Assembly: GCA_022496805.1 (NCBI GenBank)
Contig: CM040093.1
Span: 5,582,501 to 5,646,500, forward strand
Source of the DNA: Pohlia nutans
Taxonomy: Eukaryota > Streptophyta > Bryopsida > Bryales > Mniaceae
Direction of reading: 5' to 3'
DNA: 64,000 bases
Part shown: in pieces, positions 46,586 through 58,767 of the stretch
Layout of the letters: each line of letters begins with the position of its first letter
Position numbering within the stretch: the stretch's first letter is position 1
The notes under the pieces: generated by a model
Database searches by the model: none
What the model saw: the letters and a program-made list of their open reading frames with translations, nothing else
Told to the model about the DNA's origin: nothing
Program-made: the position numbers and the translations under genes

Positions 46586-46759
46586 ACCCTGATGGGATAC
46601 CTATGGCGTAATCTCTCCCGGCCAAAAATACCGGTTGCGTGGGTTAGTGTCCGTGTCAGTCCATTAAAAAATTGCTGCGACTCTCAACTTTGAGGTCGTA
46701 TGTGTCAAAAATTAAAAATTAAAAAAAAAAAAAAATTAAAAAAAAAAAAAAAACTTTAA

Positions 46760-47474
46760 TTTCCATTTCTCCACTTGGAGCCCTTCCATTCAACCACCTC
46801 AAATCTACGAAAAGCGTTAAAATCACTGGAATCTACACTTGTCAAGATACAATATCTACCAGCTGCGGAAGCCCCCTCCAATGCAATAATACGAGAGCAA
46901 GAATTTGAACATCTGGCATCCCCTTTGCAGATTTTTCTTTTTCAGTTTTCGAATCGGCCGATCGGCAAACAAGACCCACCCGGCGGATTTCTCATGACAG
47001 TCTTAGCAGCTCTGGCGACGCATTGTTCTTCAGAAATTTTGCAGCAGGCTTCGTAAGATTTGCTTTCTTGCATTCATTTTCCTTTTGTGAATTGATGTAG
47101 TTGACGATTTTCGCATTGCGATGCGTTCTTGGTAATTCCGATATTTCAAAAATGCAGAATTAGGGTTTACATTCACATACTATTTGCCTCAACTGTTCAT
47201 GAACACAATCTTGAGCTCCATTGTTTTATTTTACTTTTTCGAAAATTTTAATACAAAAATGGTAGCGAAACTTTTGATAACGAAACATGCCAAAAACCTT
47301 ATATGTGTAGATTTTTTCTAGTTCTAAGTCTCAACAGTTAATAGAATTTTTCTAGTTCTAAGTCTCAACAAGTGAATGGTCTCAACAGTTTTCAAATTTT
47401 TTTGAATTTTGATTTTTGTTTTTGGTTTGCAGGTTGAAATTCTGTAATAAGTAGCACGGGTTTAGGGTTTAGCT
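46760..47474 (+). promoter_or_regulatory. Probable promoter and 5' UTR with an intron, pseudouridine kinase gene
   Basis: A strong donor (GCTTC|GTAAGA at 47052/47053) and an acceptor (TTTGCAG ending 47432) lie upstream of the start codon, which suggests a non-coding first exon and a 380 bp 5' UTR intron (47053-47432). Poly-A-rich DNA at 46715-46755 marks the left border. Inference only. Confidence 0.4.
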
Positions 47475-50400
47475 ATGGAAGGGGCTCAGGGGCAAAGAAG
47501 GATGGCTACCATAGCTCGCCACCTTTCCGACTCTACCTCATTGCATGCTCTGGTGAGCCTCTGTTTTTCTTATGATTTCTGTGAGCTTTGTTATAAGTCA
47601 GTCACCTTTTATGGCATCAATTTTTTTTGCCATTTTTGTTTCTTGTGATCTCGGGGGTGCACTCTACATTATGTTTGACCCTGTCTAAAAACCCCTTGTA
47701 AACGAAGGTTTATATGTCTAATTTTTTTTTATACAAATCTATTCCGTCCTTTAATGTAAGTATAAGTCAATATTTTAAACTCTAAATATGTCTATTGTAT
47801 GTATACTTTGTACGACAATGTTCAAATTAATACCCCTTTTGTGCACTCATGTATACTTTCACAAATTTAACATAGTTGCATCAATTTTAGTTGTATTTTT
47901 GTTCTGGAGCCTCTCATGATGTGTTGTGATGAAAACGAATAACAAAAGATGTAACTGCTCTGCTTGCTGTTCAAGTTTTTAGCTCAAGAAACCATATCAT
48001 GTAGGCTTATAATGTGGCTTATAATGTCATTTAGGCTTATGAGCATCTCCGCAAACCAGGAGACAAAGTACCTGTAGTAATCGGAGGGATGGTTCTTGAC
48101 ATTCAAGCGACTCCCACAGGAGGGCGGCTTCTTCGAGGAAGCACTACACCTGGCGAAGTAATTTCTAACCCTTAAGAACCAAGGATTTTTAGTTTTAAAA
48201 TGACAAATTCAATCGATAGTATTGTGAAAAATCTAATTCAGATAGGAACAAATTTTATATCACTGGAATCAGTGAAGAACATTACATGTGTTGATCAAAA
48301 GATAAATACATTTGAATACAAGGAAGCCTACATAGGACATATTCAAAACTGCAATAAAAACATGAGGGCTTCTTAACAGAAAATCCATCCCCCCTGAGGT
48401 ATTCTAGAAAATCTAATCGCGTTACCATTGGCAGGGTTTAACGCGGTTAGGTTTTCTATAATACCTCTGGGGGTTTTCTACTGATGTTTGTTGTGAGTTC
48501 CAATTCTGTGATGTCCCAAATGTTAACCCCTAAAGGACTAAGGATTCATGGTATTAAGATAACTTCAATTGATCATATTGTGAAAAATATAATGCAGATG
48601 AGACCAGATTTTATATCACTGGAATCAATGAAGAACACTGCATATGTTGATAAAATATATTTGAATTTGAACAATAGGAAGATTACAGGATCTACTCAAA
48701 ACTGCTAACAACACATGAAGCTTAATTCGGGCTTCTTGGTCCTTTAGGGGTTAAACATTGTTACAAAAGAATTGACTCTGTATCAGATATTGCCCTTTGT
48801 CTTTGAATGGTGCAGGTGAGCTATGCCAGAGGAGGAGTGGCAAGAAATGTTGCGGAAAATATGGCTCTTCTTGGAACACGTCCATTTCTTATAAGTGTAG
48901 TTGGTGATGATGCTGCTGGTATGAGTTTGAACCCTTTGGACATATTGCAAGGGAGCTTCTCCAATATGAATGTAGGCTATTTCCTTTGGCTTTTATTTTT
49001 TTCTGTTCGATTTCCTCCACATTTCTGGGCCATCTTTGAGGATGCTTGCACTCACGTACAGTCAAATAATTTGAATCTTTGTTACCTGCAGGGGAAGACA
49101 TGTTGAGTCACTGGAAGTCGCTTGGGCTCTCTATAGAAGGTAATGAATCATGCACCCGATTTTTGATTTTTTCATTAGTTAGTTTTGAGATGACATTATA
49201 ATATGACATTATATGACATTATAATCATAACACCTTGGGCTCATCTGCTAAATCAAGGAAGAATTAGGGTATTTAAGATGCTCTATTCCTCTTTCTTTAA
49301 CACATCTGAGTTAAAGAATTTTCAAAAAGGAAGCTTCTGACACCAGTCACTTCAGTAGCTTGTGAGGAAGAAAAAGTAGCATGTTGCACACCATTCTCAA
49401 TTATATGGGTTGAATCCAGTGTTTTGATATGTCGTTAGATGAATAGCAAAATGGATGCACTCATAGCACAACTTAACTCTTAAAGGACCAAGGATTCATA
49501 GTTTTAAAATGACAATTTCAATCGATCATATTGTGAAAAATATAATTCAGATGGGACCAAAATTTATATCACTGGAATCAGTGAAGAACATTGATCAAAA
49601 ACCAAATAATTTTGAATAAAAGGAAGTCTACTTAGGCCCAATTTGGACTTCTTGGTCCTTTAGGGGTTAAGAATGTTATGATGACAGATTTGTCGCAGTT
49701 GCTTTGCATGTTACAGTACAATGTTGCATTTACGGAACCTGAAATTATGTGCATTGGCCTTTAGGTCTGCTTTCAGGAACAGATAATCCGCTTGTGCACG
49801 TATTGTGAGGACTTTTGGAGATGGATACTCTAAACCCTAAACCCTAAACTGCTGAAATATATGCTGCAGGGATCCGCAGATGTAAAGGAACCACAACCCC
49901 AGTGGTGTCTGCTGTCTTTGACAAGCAGGGCGAGCTAGCTGCAGCCGTTGCAGACACCTGTGCTATCGTAATTCCCTGCTATAATCCTTTTTAGTTTTCT
50001 TTTTTTTTCATTCATGAACTATATGATTGTTAGTTTAGAAGTTACTACATACAGTTGATCATGCCCTCGGATACAAGGAATGCAGATGTGTACAGCCAAC
50101 GTGTTGTAGTTGATATCATCTCCAGCTTCTAAAGGACCAAGGATTCATGGTTTTTAAATGACAAATTCAATCATATTGTGAAAATTTTACTCCCTCTGTC
50201 CGGAAATAACTGTCCTAGCTTAAAAAATAAATCAACTTGACGCTTTTTTTTGCCGTCTCAGTACTCGAAAAATGGTCTATCTTGAAAATTAGTATGTAGT
50301 TTTTGTGTCACTCTCATTGTCCACCCTGTTTTGAAGTGGACAGGGCTCACGTTTGAAGTATAAAACATGAGACCAAAAAAAATGCCAAAGACTTAGACAA

Positions 50401-53400
50401 TTATTTCCGGACAGAGGGAGTATTTCAGATGGAACCAAATTTTATATCATTAGAATCAGTGAAGAACATTGCATATGTTGGTCAAAAAAGAAAGAAATTT
50501 GAACAAAAGGAAGTCTACATAGGACCTACTCAAAACTGCTAAAAAACAGGAGGCCCAATTCAGGCTTCTTGGCTAGATAGAAGCTACATTCATTCAATTT
50601 GGAATGTTAACGCGTTTGGTGTGTTTGTCCACGAGGATAGGAAGAGCACTTAACAACTGAATGGATTAAGAAGTTTGAGGATGTCATAAAACGAGCACCA
50701 GTTGTCATGCTTGATGCCAATCTGCTACCTCCTGCAATGGAAGCTGCTTGCAATTGTAAGTTTTTTCCTTAAGCCTGACTGCTTTCCAGAGACACATTGT
50801 TGGTTCATGATTATTGAACTCTACGTTGAAGATTTTTGGACAAAGAATTTATGTAGATCTTACAAGACTATGGGTCTCTGTTTGGATTTGCTGTGATCAG
50901 TGGCCAAGGAAGCAAATGTGCCAATCTTGTTCGAGCCCGTGTCAGTGTCGAAGAGTGTTAGAGCATCTAAATTTCTAAATCTGGTGAGTGGTTTCCCTTT
51001 ATTCTTGATGATCCTTGAACATTGGCCTGACTGGATTCAAATTAATCACCACATGTCTAGTCTATATAATTGGAACCTTTAACCCCTAAGCGTCCACGGA
51101 GACCAGAATGGTCATCATGTTTTTTCAACAGTTTTGAGTAGGTCCCATTTGGACTTTCTCTTGTTTGAATTTTTTTTTTTTTTTTTTACCAACACATGCA
51201 ACGATCTTCACTAGTTCTAGTGATATAAAATTTGGTCCCATCTGAATTATATTTTACACAATATGATCAATTGAATTTGTCATTTTGTAAGTGTGGTCCT
51301 TTTAACCCCTAAAGGTCCAAGGGGCGTCAAAGTGTCCCCCCAAAAAATTTGAACGCAAACTTTGAACTTATAATCTTGTAAGCTAGACGGTCAATTCTTC
51401 CAATATTCTGCACAACCTCGGAAGCCTCGGGAATGGGTTCCCTACCTTATGTTGTTGCCAAAATGATGTTGCTGAATTCCCTCGTTAACTCTCATTTTTC
51501 TTCTAAGTAGTCCAACTAATATTTCTTCATCTCTAGAATGGACCCCTATTAGTGAGTGCAGCATCAATAAGGTTAAGTGGTCTCCATCTTCGTGCTTGTC
51601 ACTAATCTAATGCTGTGGTCATTGAAAGTCTATGGCAGGGGACATTATGAATTTTATTTGTTTGAATTAAAAAACTTGAGCTGTTTGTTGCAGATAACTT
51701 ATACCTCACCGAATGAGGCCGAGCTAGTGGCTATGGCTGAATTTTTGTACCAAGATTGCAAAGAGGAAAGACAACTAGTTGATCATGAAGTCCCTGGTGA
51801 TAGAAATCTGTCCGAGCCAGCTGCTTCACTTTGGCGGATGCGACACTGCATTCGAATGTTACTTGACACTGGCTTAGATTATATCATTCTCACCATGGGA
51901 AGTTATGGAGCAGTGTTGTGCTCATTATCGTCTACCAGCTCTCAAAACCTTAGGTGAGGTTTTATTGGCTTTTCTATGTTCATTGTTTTGACCATGGCTA
52001 CTTGGTTGGTTTCTATTAAAGAACAAAGATTTCAGCAACTTTTAGGCAACATCATGAAGAGAATCTCCCTCATGATTCATGAAGAGATCTCCCTACGGTG
52101 ACAATAATCATGCAGAGGCTTCCGTATGATCATTTTGACCATAAGGAGACCATAAGGAAGGTCTCCTTATGACCACAATGATCATATGGAAGCCTCTTTG
52201 TGTACCTTTGGGAATATTCTCTTTATGATGATGTTTAAAATTTTTAGAAGCAATTGAATTTTACTATAAACCCTATTAAAAGCTTATAAGTTGTGGTATT
52301 GCATTTGATTGTTCATGAATGAAGAGGTGAGGTTTGTACAATTTTCCCTCTCTATTATGACATGTTTGGGAAGCCCTAACTTCAAGGTGGCAAGCATGTA
52401 TTAAGGTAGAAGCACCCATTCTGACAATGTACCCAATGCCGATAATTTCTAGACACGGTATTCATTCTAGAACGTAGACCATAGATAACTTATCATTTCG
52501 GTCAACAAACAATAAAGGCTCTATGATGTGCTTAGATTTGCGTTCTAAAATGAATGCCGTGTCTAGAACTTATCGGCATTGGGTACAGTGTCAGAATTGG
52601 GTGCTCCTACCTTAGTCACAGAAATGACCTGTTATATGTGTATTGCTTGAAACAATAATATCGTCATATTATGAAGTGTCATTGTATGAAGGGTAGACTA
52701 TATTAGGAAGAAGCCAAATATTTTCAGGGGTGGGTTTGCCTTGTGTGGTTATCATTACTCATGAGAGTCATTTTGTCTGTCTCTGGAGCAGAATTGTGCA
52801 GAAAAACCCTCCGCCTAGTAATATCCAAAATGAGACAGGAATTAGTTTCCTTCACTGTCCTGCACTGCCTGCTTCCATTTGCAACTTGAGTGGAGCAGGC
52901 GACTGTTTAGTAGCAGGAATGATGGTAGCTCTCTCCTCAAGTGAAGACATTTCTAGTGCTTTGGCTTATGGCGTTTCTGCATCCAAGTGGGCTGTTGAAT
53001 CAGACTCCAATGTATCACCAAATTTGGACCATCGTTTCGTATCAGGTAAGTCCTTTTTCTTCTCTTGTCCTGAACCTTTGTTGTCTAGATTTGACCAGAC
53101 CAGACCCTTGTACTTTCCATCCAGTGCTTGTCAACGTTGAAGATTGTTTCAAGGACTTCTAGACAACATCTACGAAAGTGGTGATTTTTATTTTAAAAAA
53201 TTCAAAAGAGATTCAATAAAATACCTTCAAAAGGCTCAAAAACTAAAATCATATATTTTAAATCATAGTAAATATGCGCTATTAGTGATGATTATGGATG
53301 CATATACCTTAAAAGAGAAAAAACGAGTCTCTCGTTGCGTTGAATCTGGCCTCCTCATTCTCTTCCTGAACGGTGCATAATGAGGTCTCCCTAGGGTTAT

Positions 53401-54159
53401 AAAGATCATTCAATGCAGAGGCCTCGTGATACATTTGGAAGCAGGGAGACCTTCCCACGATGTTGTCTGAAAATTCCTGAACTAGTTGAACCCCTAAAGG
53501 ACCAAGGATTCACAGTTTTAAAATGACAAATTCAATTGATCATATTGTGAAAAATATGATTCAGATGGGACCAAATTTTATGTTATCAGAACTAGTGAAG
53601 ATCATTGCACGTGTTGGTCAAAAATGAATTAAATTTGGAGAAGAGGGATTCCAAATAGAACCTACTCAAAGCTGTTAAAAAAAACACATGGAGCCCAATT
53701 TGGGCTGCTTGGTCCTTTAGGGGTTAATTTTACTTGAAACCCTGTTATTGGTTCATGATTCCAGCTACATTATTTGACTCTAGAAAATTAATAGCCTGTG
53801 TATTCATAATGTCTCCCAACTTACTGGTAGTTCGATTGAACATCTTTCGATTTCTTGAAATGATAAAAAATTTGGTAGTCAGTTCATGTTAATATGGGAA
53901 GGCTTAGTAAAATAACCAACTATTAGTTCACAACAGCATACTGGCCAAGTATTCGTTTTAATGCACAGTGCTTTGGAATGAAGTAATTCTGGCAAAATTA
54001 TTAGTTAATAATGCTCAGAGTTCAGAATATGGGTAGTGGTCACTTCTTGTGAGGTTTAGAAATACTCTACTAATTCAGATGCTCAATTTGTGATGGTCCA
54101 TTGAAATTGCAGATGGTGCGAAGAAGGTAATGTCGATGGCTAAACAAATAGTGGTATGA
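47475..54159 (+). CDS. Pseudouridine kinase, PfkB family
   Basis: Ten exons: 47475-47552, 48035-48157, 48816-48918, 49092-49139, 49870-49967, 50641-50755, 50901-50983, 51694-51953, 52792-53045 and 54113-54159. They join to 1209 nt (402 aa) with every phase matched. The enzyme class phosphorylates free pseudouridine for breakdown, in plants in peroxisomes. Supporting motifs: VPVVIGGMVLDIQATP in exon 2, ARGGVARNVAENMALLG (PfkB substrate region) in exon 3, DANLLP in exon 6, ITYTSPNEAEL in exon 8 and NLSGAGDCLVAG, with the catalytic-base GAGD at about 337-340. The order and these local motifs fit plant PUKI rather than ribokinase or fructokinase. Residues 9-17 (RMATIARHL) fit the nonapeptide R-x-x5-HL of a PTS2 peroxisome signal; there is no C-terminal SKL-type signal (ends AKQIVV). 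Introns hold six TTAA MITEs. Confidence 0.88.
47655..47877. mobile_element. Relative of the Mutator-like MITE (right end lost)
   Basis: Starts GGGGGTGCACTCTACATTAT and follows the element at 15009-15278 (CAAATCTATTCCGTCCT, TGTATGTATAC, CAATGTTCAAATTAATACCC), stopping before the right terminus. In intron 1 of the kinase gene. Confidence 0.65.
48169..48376 (+). mobile_element. TTAA MITE, family A copy 7 (right end lost)
   Basis: CCCTTAAGAACCAAGGATTT followed by the A-family core; the right terminal repeat is absent. Kinase intron 2. Confidence 0.7.
48527..48750 (+). mobile_element. TTAA MITE, family A copy 8
   Basis: TTAA (48523-48526), CCCCTAAAGGACTAAGG ... CTTGGTCCTTTAGGGG, TTAA (48751-48754). 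The cleanest copy, with both ends complete. Kinase intron 2. Confidence 0.9.
49477..49666 (+). mobile_element. TTAA MITE, family A copy 9
   Basis: TTAA (49473-49476), CTCTTAAAGGACCAAGG ... CTTGGTCCTTTAGGGG, TTAA (49667-49670). Small internal deletion. Kinase intron 4. Confidence 0.85.
50127..50573 (+). mobile_element. TTAA MITE, family A copy 10, split by a Stowaway element
   Basis: A-family sequence starts at CTTCTAAAGGACCAAGG, breaks at 50189 and resumes at 50421, ending CAGGCTTCTTGG. Both termini are worn. Kinase intron 5. Confidence 0.75.
50190..50420. mobile_element. Stowaway MITE nested in family A copy 10
   Basis: CTCCCTCTGTCCGGAAATAA ... TTATTTCCGGACAGAGGGAG, flanked by TA on both sides (50188-50189 and 50421-50422). 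Classic Stowaway ends and target. It must be younger than the A copy it interrupts. Confidence 0.9.
51083..51301 (-). mobile_element. TTAA MITE, family A copy 11
   Basis: TTAA (51079-51082), CCCCTAAGCGTCC ... GTGTGGTCCT followed by TTTTAA. Another TTAA-CCCCTAAAGGTCC terminus begins directly after it at 51302. Kinase intron 7. Confidence 0.7.
52045..52245. repeat. Foldback repeat
   Basis: AACATCATGAAGAGAATCTC...TTCCGTATGATCATT pairs with AATGATCATATGGAAGCCTC...TATTCTCTTTATGATGATGTT. An inner CATAAGGAGACC/GGTCTCCTTATG hairpin sits at its centre. Related words recur at 53385-53470. Kinase intron 8. Confidence 0.6.
52403..52617. mobile_element. Foldback MITE, TA target, copy 2
   Basis: TAAGGTAGAAGCACCCATTC ... 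AATTGGGTGCTCCTACCTTA. Same family as 38815-39040. Kinase intron 8. Confidence 0.75.
53491..53723 (+). mobile_element. TTAA MITE, family A copy 12
   Basis: Left TTGAA then CCCCTAAAGGACCAAGG. Right CTTGGTCCTTTAGGGG followed by TTAA (53724-53727). Kinase intron 9. Confidence 0.85.
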
Positions 54160-55849
54160 CGTTTGTACTGTTACAAAAAGAAACAGGATAATGGGAAAGA
54201 TTAGTATTTATGGATTTAGGGTTTAGGGTTTAGGGTCAGATTGGGAAAGATTAGTATTTATGGGTGTGGCTTTATTTGCCACAGGGCTCAAATTGATAAG
54301 TGTAAACCATTTTTGTTTTTGATTGGCTAGACTTCATAGAAAAATATATATATTGAGATGTTGGAACTGAGAAGTTATTTGTTGAATTTAGCTGTTGTAA
54401 TTTATTTGATACGTAGTAGGAATTTGATTAGTTTTATTGAATTAGTTTTATTGAATTAGTTTTAGTCAAAATGGCTCAAATGAGCATGATGGATGGAAAA
54501 AATGTTTTCAATTAATGAACAGTCTTGTGTTTCACTAGTATAAAACCTCGTTAGAGATAGCATAAAAATATCACTTTGAATGTATTATGTATAAACAAGA
54601 TAACACAATTTTTTGGTACTTGGTATCAAGTGCTAACAACTAACATCAAGTAAAATATAAAATCAATCACTAAATTATTTTTCTAAGAATGTCAAGATAT
54701 CTCCTCAAAAATGTTATGATTGGAAACATACTCGTGATTCACGTTGGCCTCACAAAAGACGGAGACCGAAGCTCTTCTTTCCATGGTCATCAAGTGATAG
54801 ATCATTCTCAATAGGTTAAAAAAATACTCAAAATAATGCAACCAATACGTGAATACGTACACTTTCAAAGTAGAGCTAAAAGTGAGTCCACCTCAACTAA
54901 AGTCCAGTCTACATCAATGGGTGGTGGCCACCTGGATCAATCACCACCATGCTCCAATTCATAAATATCACAAAATAGATAAAAGGTATTTTTATTTTAT
55001 TTTTTTGGTTATAAGTATATATAGTACAGTAGTGATAATTTCATATTGCAAAATAGCCCAAAACAAAGTGATCCATACTTGAATACCTACATTACTAGCT
55101 TTAGTATAAAGGGTGGTCTTTGGGCATCATGTTCTGAACACTATTTCTTAGTGTTCAAGTATTTCTTTTTTATTACAGTAGTGCAACAAAGTTGGCACAT
55201 CTACGTCAAAATTTATTTATTTTTAATTATAAAATTTTGTCAAATGAAATTTCGTGTATATATTTTTCAAGATTATGAGTTCTTTTACCATTCAAAAAAT
55301 TACTTTTTCTACAAAAATAAATCTCCAAAAAAATTTGGCATTTATTTTTAGAAATATTTTTGGCTAACTATGTCCAGCTACAATGAATAGAAATTACATA
55401 ATTAATATTAGATGAATCGAGAGGTTTAGCCAAGTTGCATCTATTTAGATACTAACAATAGATAGATTTATTGAGAAGATAATATTATTAGTACATTAGC
55501 AATTGCATTTATATAAATATGTTATGCAAATATTATTATACTCTATATAGATACTAATAATAATATTATCATCTATATATGGGTTCAAGTTCAAAGAGGG
55601 ACTAGTATTATTTTTAGTACATTAGTCCTTTTTATTACTTTAATCCAATACCAAAATCAACTATAGCCCTAAATTAATCTAGTCAATATCACAAATCTCA
55701 ATCAACCACACTAAAATTACAATCAATTGTAAAATTAGATTTACTTGAATGGCTTTGGAGCTCATTCTCAAACAATTCATTCTCAATCAATGACTTTTTG
55801 AAGTTTGGAGTTAGCCCTAAAAAATTCAACTTACAACTATGTTCATTAA
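54160..55849. other. Intergenic after the pseudouridine kinase gene
   Basis: A few telomere-like TTTAGGG units at about 54214-54236 and AT-rich DNA. The kinase terminator region should lie near the start; no other gene seen. Confidence 0.5.
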
Positions 55850-56081
55850 CCCCTAAAGGACCACAAGGCCACCAGGTGGCTCCTGTTTTTTTCAGTAATT
55901 TTGAGTAGGTTTTATGTAGATTCTTTTTTGTTAATTTAAAAAAAATAAAAAAATTCAACATATGTAATATTCTTCATTAATTTCAGTGATATAAAATTTG
56001 GTGCCATTCAAATTATAATTTTCACAATATGATCATTTAAACTTGTCATTTTAAAACCATGAATCCTTGGTCCTTTAGAGG
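55850..56081 (-). mobile_element. TTAA MITE, family A copy 13
   Basis: TTAA (55846-55849), CCCCTAAAGGACCACAAGG ... CTTGGTCCTTTAGAG, then GTTAA. The core reads on the minus strand. Confidence 0.85.
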
Positions 56082-57460
56082 TTAAACATCACTAAAACCT
56101 ATTACCATTCAAGATATTGAAATGAAGTAATTTGCCAATAAGGAAAGTCACCTATCAATCATTTTACACCTTCAATGCTTTTAAGCCCCTTCCAAACAAC
56201 AATCAAACTTGAAAACTGTTGAAATCTACAATTAGACTAGAAGCCACAAAATGAATGATAAGGAGGTGAGTGCATGATTTAATTCAAATAAATTTTAATA
56301 ATTATCCAAATTTGAATGATTTTTGTATCAATTTGGGTGAAATTATGTGAATTTGGATGAATTTGAAATTTCAATTATCCAAATCAACACCAAATTAATC
56401 CAAAATATCCAAAGTGAATAGTTCAAAAAATATTTTAGCCTAAAATCTATCATGCAACTTAATGTGTGTGCACGAGGACAATTTGACCACCGGAATGGTT
56501 GTGCCTCGTAAGAGCACTCCCACCATGTGGCTACTATCCTCAATTTCTTTATTTGTTAAAAAATTGATGTGCCAATTTGACTTCACAAGACTCTTTGCAA
56601 ACCAAACCCTCACCAAACTACTTTTGGTATTTTTTTAAGACCATCGCAACCTGTTTTTCAAAATAGATGAGAACAACATTTTTTGGATGAAAATCAAGCA
56701 ATTAATTCTTGAACCTGCCTAAATATTCTCTATGCCCTAACAAATAGCCAATTTTTTCCATGATTGTACAACCCTGGCAAATACCACTTTTTCTTTTACA
56801 ATTAGTAAGATAAATAATAAATGATGAAGATTCCACAAGTAGAATCGTGCCCATATATACCAAAGAAGCGTCTCCAAAAAGACCGACAATATGTTTAGTT
56901 TGTCATGTAGGGTTTTCTCGTGTTTTTACTCTAATCTAAGTGGTTAGGATTTCTACTAATGTTCTTTTTGCTTTTGCACACTAGGAGACAAGTGATTGGT
57001 TGAAAGTAAATATAGCGAGTTGCACAGGTGGGATAATCTAGTGACCTTCTAGTCTCTAAATAAGTGACCCCCACTACACTGAAATCACGATATACTGTAG
57101 GTGGATAATTGTTGTAGGTACATTCATCCATTTGGACAAGTTCTCATCTATTCAAATCCATCTGAACAAATTTATCAAATTTGAATAAATTTTACCACAG
57201 TATTTTGGGAAAATAATTAGTAGTGTGGCCGTTCAAAAATACCGTGGCCACAGTATATGGTGATATGAGTGTAGTGATGAAGTTTTATTAATGTGACGAA
57301 ATGACGAAATTACCTGCCTGGTACGTTATGAATTCCAGTTGGCTCGTATACGAGGTTCATAACTACACTGATTATCCCATGTAGTGAAAGGGGATTTATA
57401 GTGCGTGTGGGAAATTAGTGAAGGTGATACTAAATATCATTATGATGTAAAATTAGTGTG
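56082..57460. other. Intergenic DNA
   Basis: No supported gene or element. Confidence 0.45.
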
Positions 57461-57733
57461 ATATGAAGATTTTAGCCACTTAGTTATAACATTCTTTAGT
57501 AGTTCTACACTTCACCTTTCGGAATCAACATCGCAGCCCATAATCAATGTAGGAATCGTAATCTTCTGGAGAAAAAAAGCCAGCTGTGACTAGTTAATGA
57601 TGGCTTGGCAACTCAACAAACTTCTGTATTTTTAATAGTTTCTACATGTTCCACATTATCAATTCCTTGTTCATATGTTGAATGATTCTCTGCACAAGCA
57701 AAAGGGTGTGTTGCAGTAGTAATTGCCACATTT

Positions 57734-57860
57734 GTTTAATTGGGAATTTCAGCCATATTGGGACTCTTTGAAATCTACAACTGGCATAGATTCAGTGAGA
57801 AATTCTATATCAATTGTAGATTTCAAAGAGTCCCAATATGGCGGAAATTCCCAATTAAAC
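57734..57860. repeat. Hairpin with about 47 bp arms
   Basis: GTTTAATTGGGAATTTCAGC...TTTGAAATCTACAA (57734-57780) pairs with TTGTAGATTTCAAAGAGTCC...CCAATTAAAC (57814-57860), with about one mismatch and a 33-base loop. Outer sequences near 57464-57500 and 57872-57901 (TAACATTCTTTAG / CTAAAGAATGTTA) also pair, so it may be the core of a larger foldback element. Confidence 0.8.
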
Positions 57861-57921
57861 GAATATGAAGATACTAGCTAAAGAATGTTATAGTAAAAAT
57901 TTCAGCCTGAGTAGAGTTATC

Positions 57922-58263
57922 CGTAAAGTCACTTTAAGCTTAAAGAATCTGCCATGAATTTTGCTTTAATATACTCTTATTTGTTCACTCCAAATAGTTA
58001 AAAGGTATGAAAAATCTTGGTGGTCTATCATTATTAAGTGTATAAGAGCTTGGTGGTCTTCAAACTCATGGAAAACTTTTTTGAGCTCTTTTTTTGATGC
58101 CCAAAAAAACTTTCCATGAGTTTGAAGACCACCAAGCTCTTACACACCTAATAATGATAGACCGCCAAGATTTTTCATACCTTTTAACTATTTGGAGTGA
58201 ACAAATAAAAGTATATTAAATCAAAATTCATGGTAGATTCTTCAAACTTAAGGTGACTTTACG
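57922..58263. repeat. Long hairpin with 160 bp arms upstream of the TBL gene
   Basis: Left arm 57922-58082 and right arm 58103-58263, loop about 20 bases, roughly ten differences between arms, nearly all of them transitions. It ends about 500 bp before the TBL start codon. If transcribed it would form long dsRNA and could feed small-RNA production. It may also be just a foldback transposon. Confidence 0.85.
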
Positions 58264-58767
58264 AAAAACTATAGTAATCTTGAGATTTGGCAAAATAGGG
58301 CATGCCTCGCGAATTAGTGCCACACGCCCTAAATCTCACCCTCCATGGAAAAAGTAAATTGGCTAAAAATAGTCATTCTGGACCCTATATACTACTTTTT
58401 GATAGGCGCAACGAGATCTACACTTTGGTGACATCTATTTTTAGCCACGCAAAATTCTATTTTAAGCCAGTTTAGTTTTTCGGATATTTATTCAGTGTAC
58501 CGGCCTCACCGGTGGGGTTGCGTTTTTTTACCGGTCCAGATTCTCCGTGAGCTCCACCTCAACTGAAGTCGAAGTCCAGTCTTGATGGACCCGCAATCAT
58601 CGTCTTGAATGCTTCCGGACGGATTTTCGATCACTGCCGGAGTCTCTGATTTCCATCTTCTTCTTCTTCTTCTTCAATCTGCAATTCTCACGAACTGCAG
58701 CGGTTCTCGATCATTCAAATGAACCAGCAATTGTTGTTGCAGGCTTAGATTTCAGGAATTTGATCAG

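Noticed and set aside
46775..47056. 93-codon frame upstream of the pseudouridine kinase
   Set aside because: No motif; the position fits a 5' UTR exon instead.
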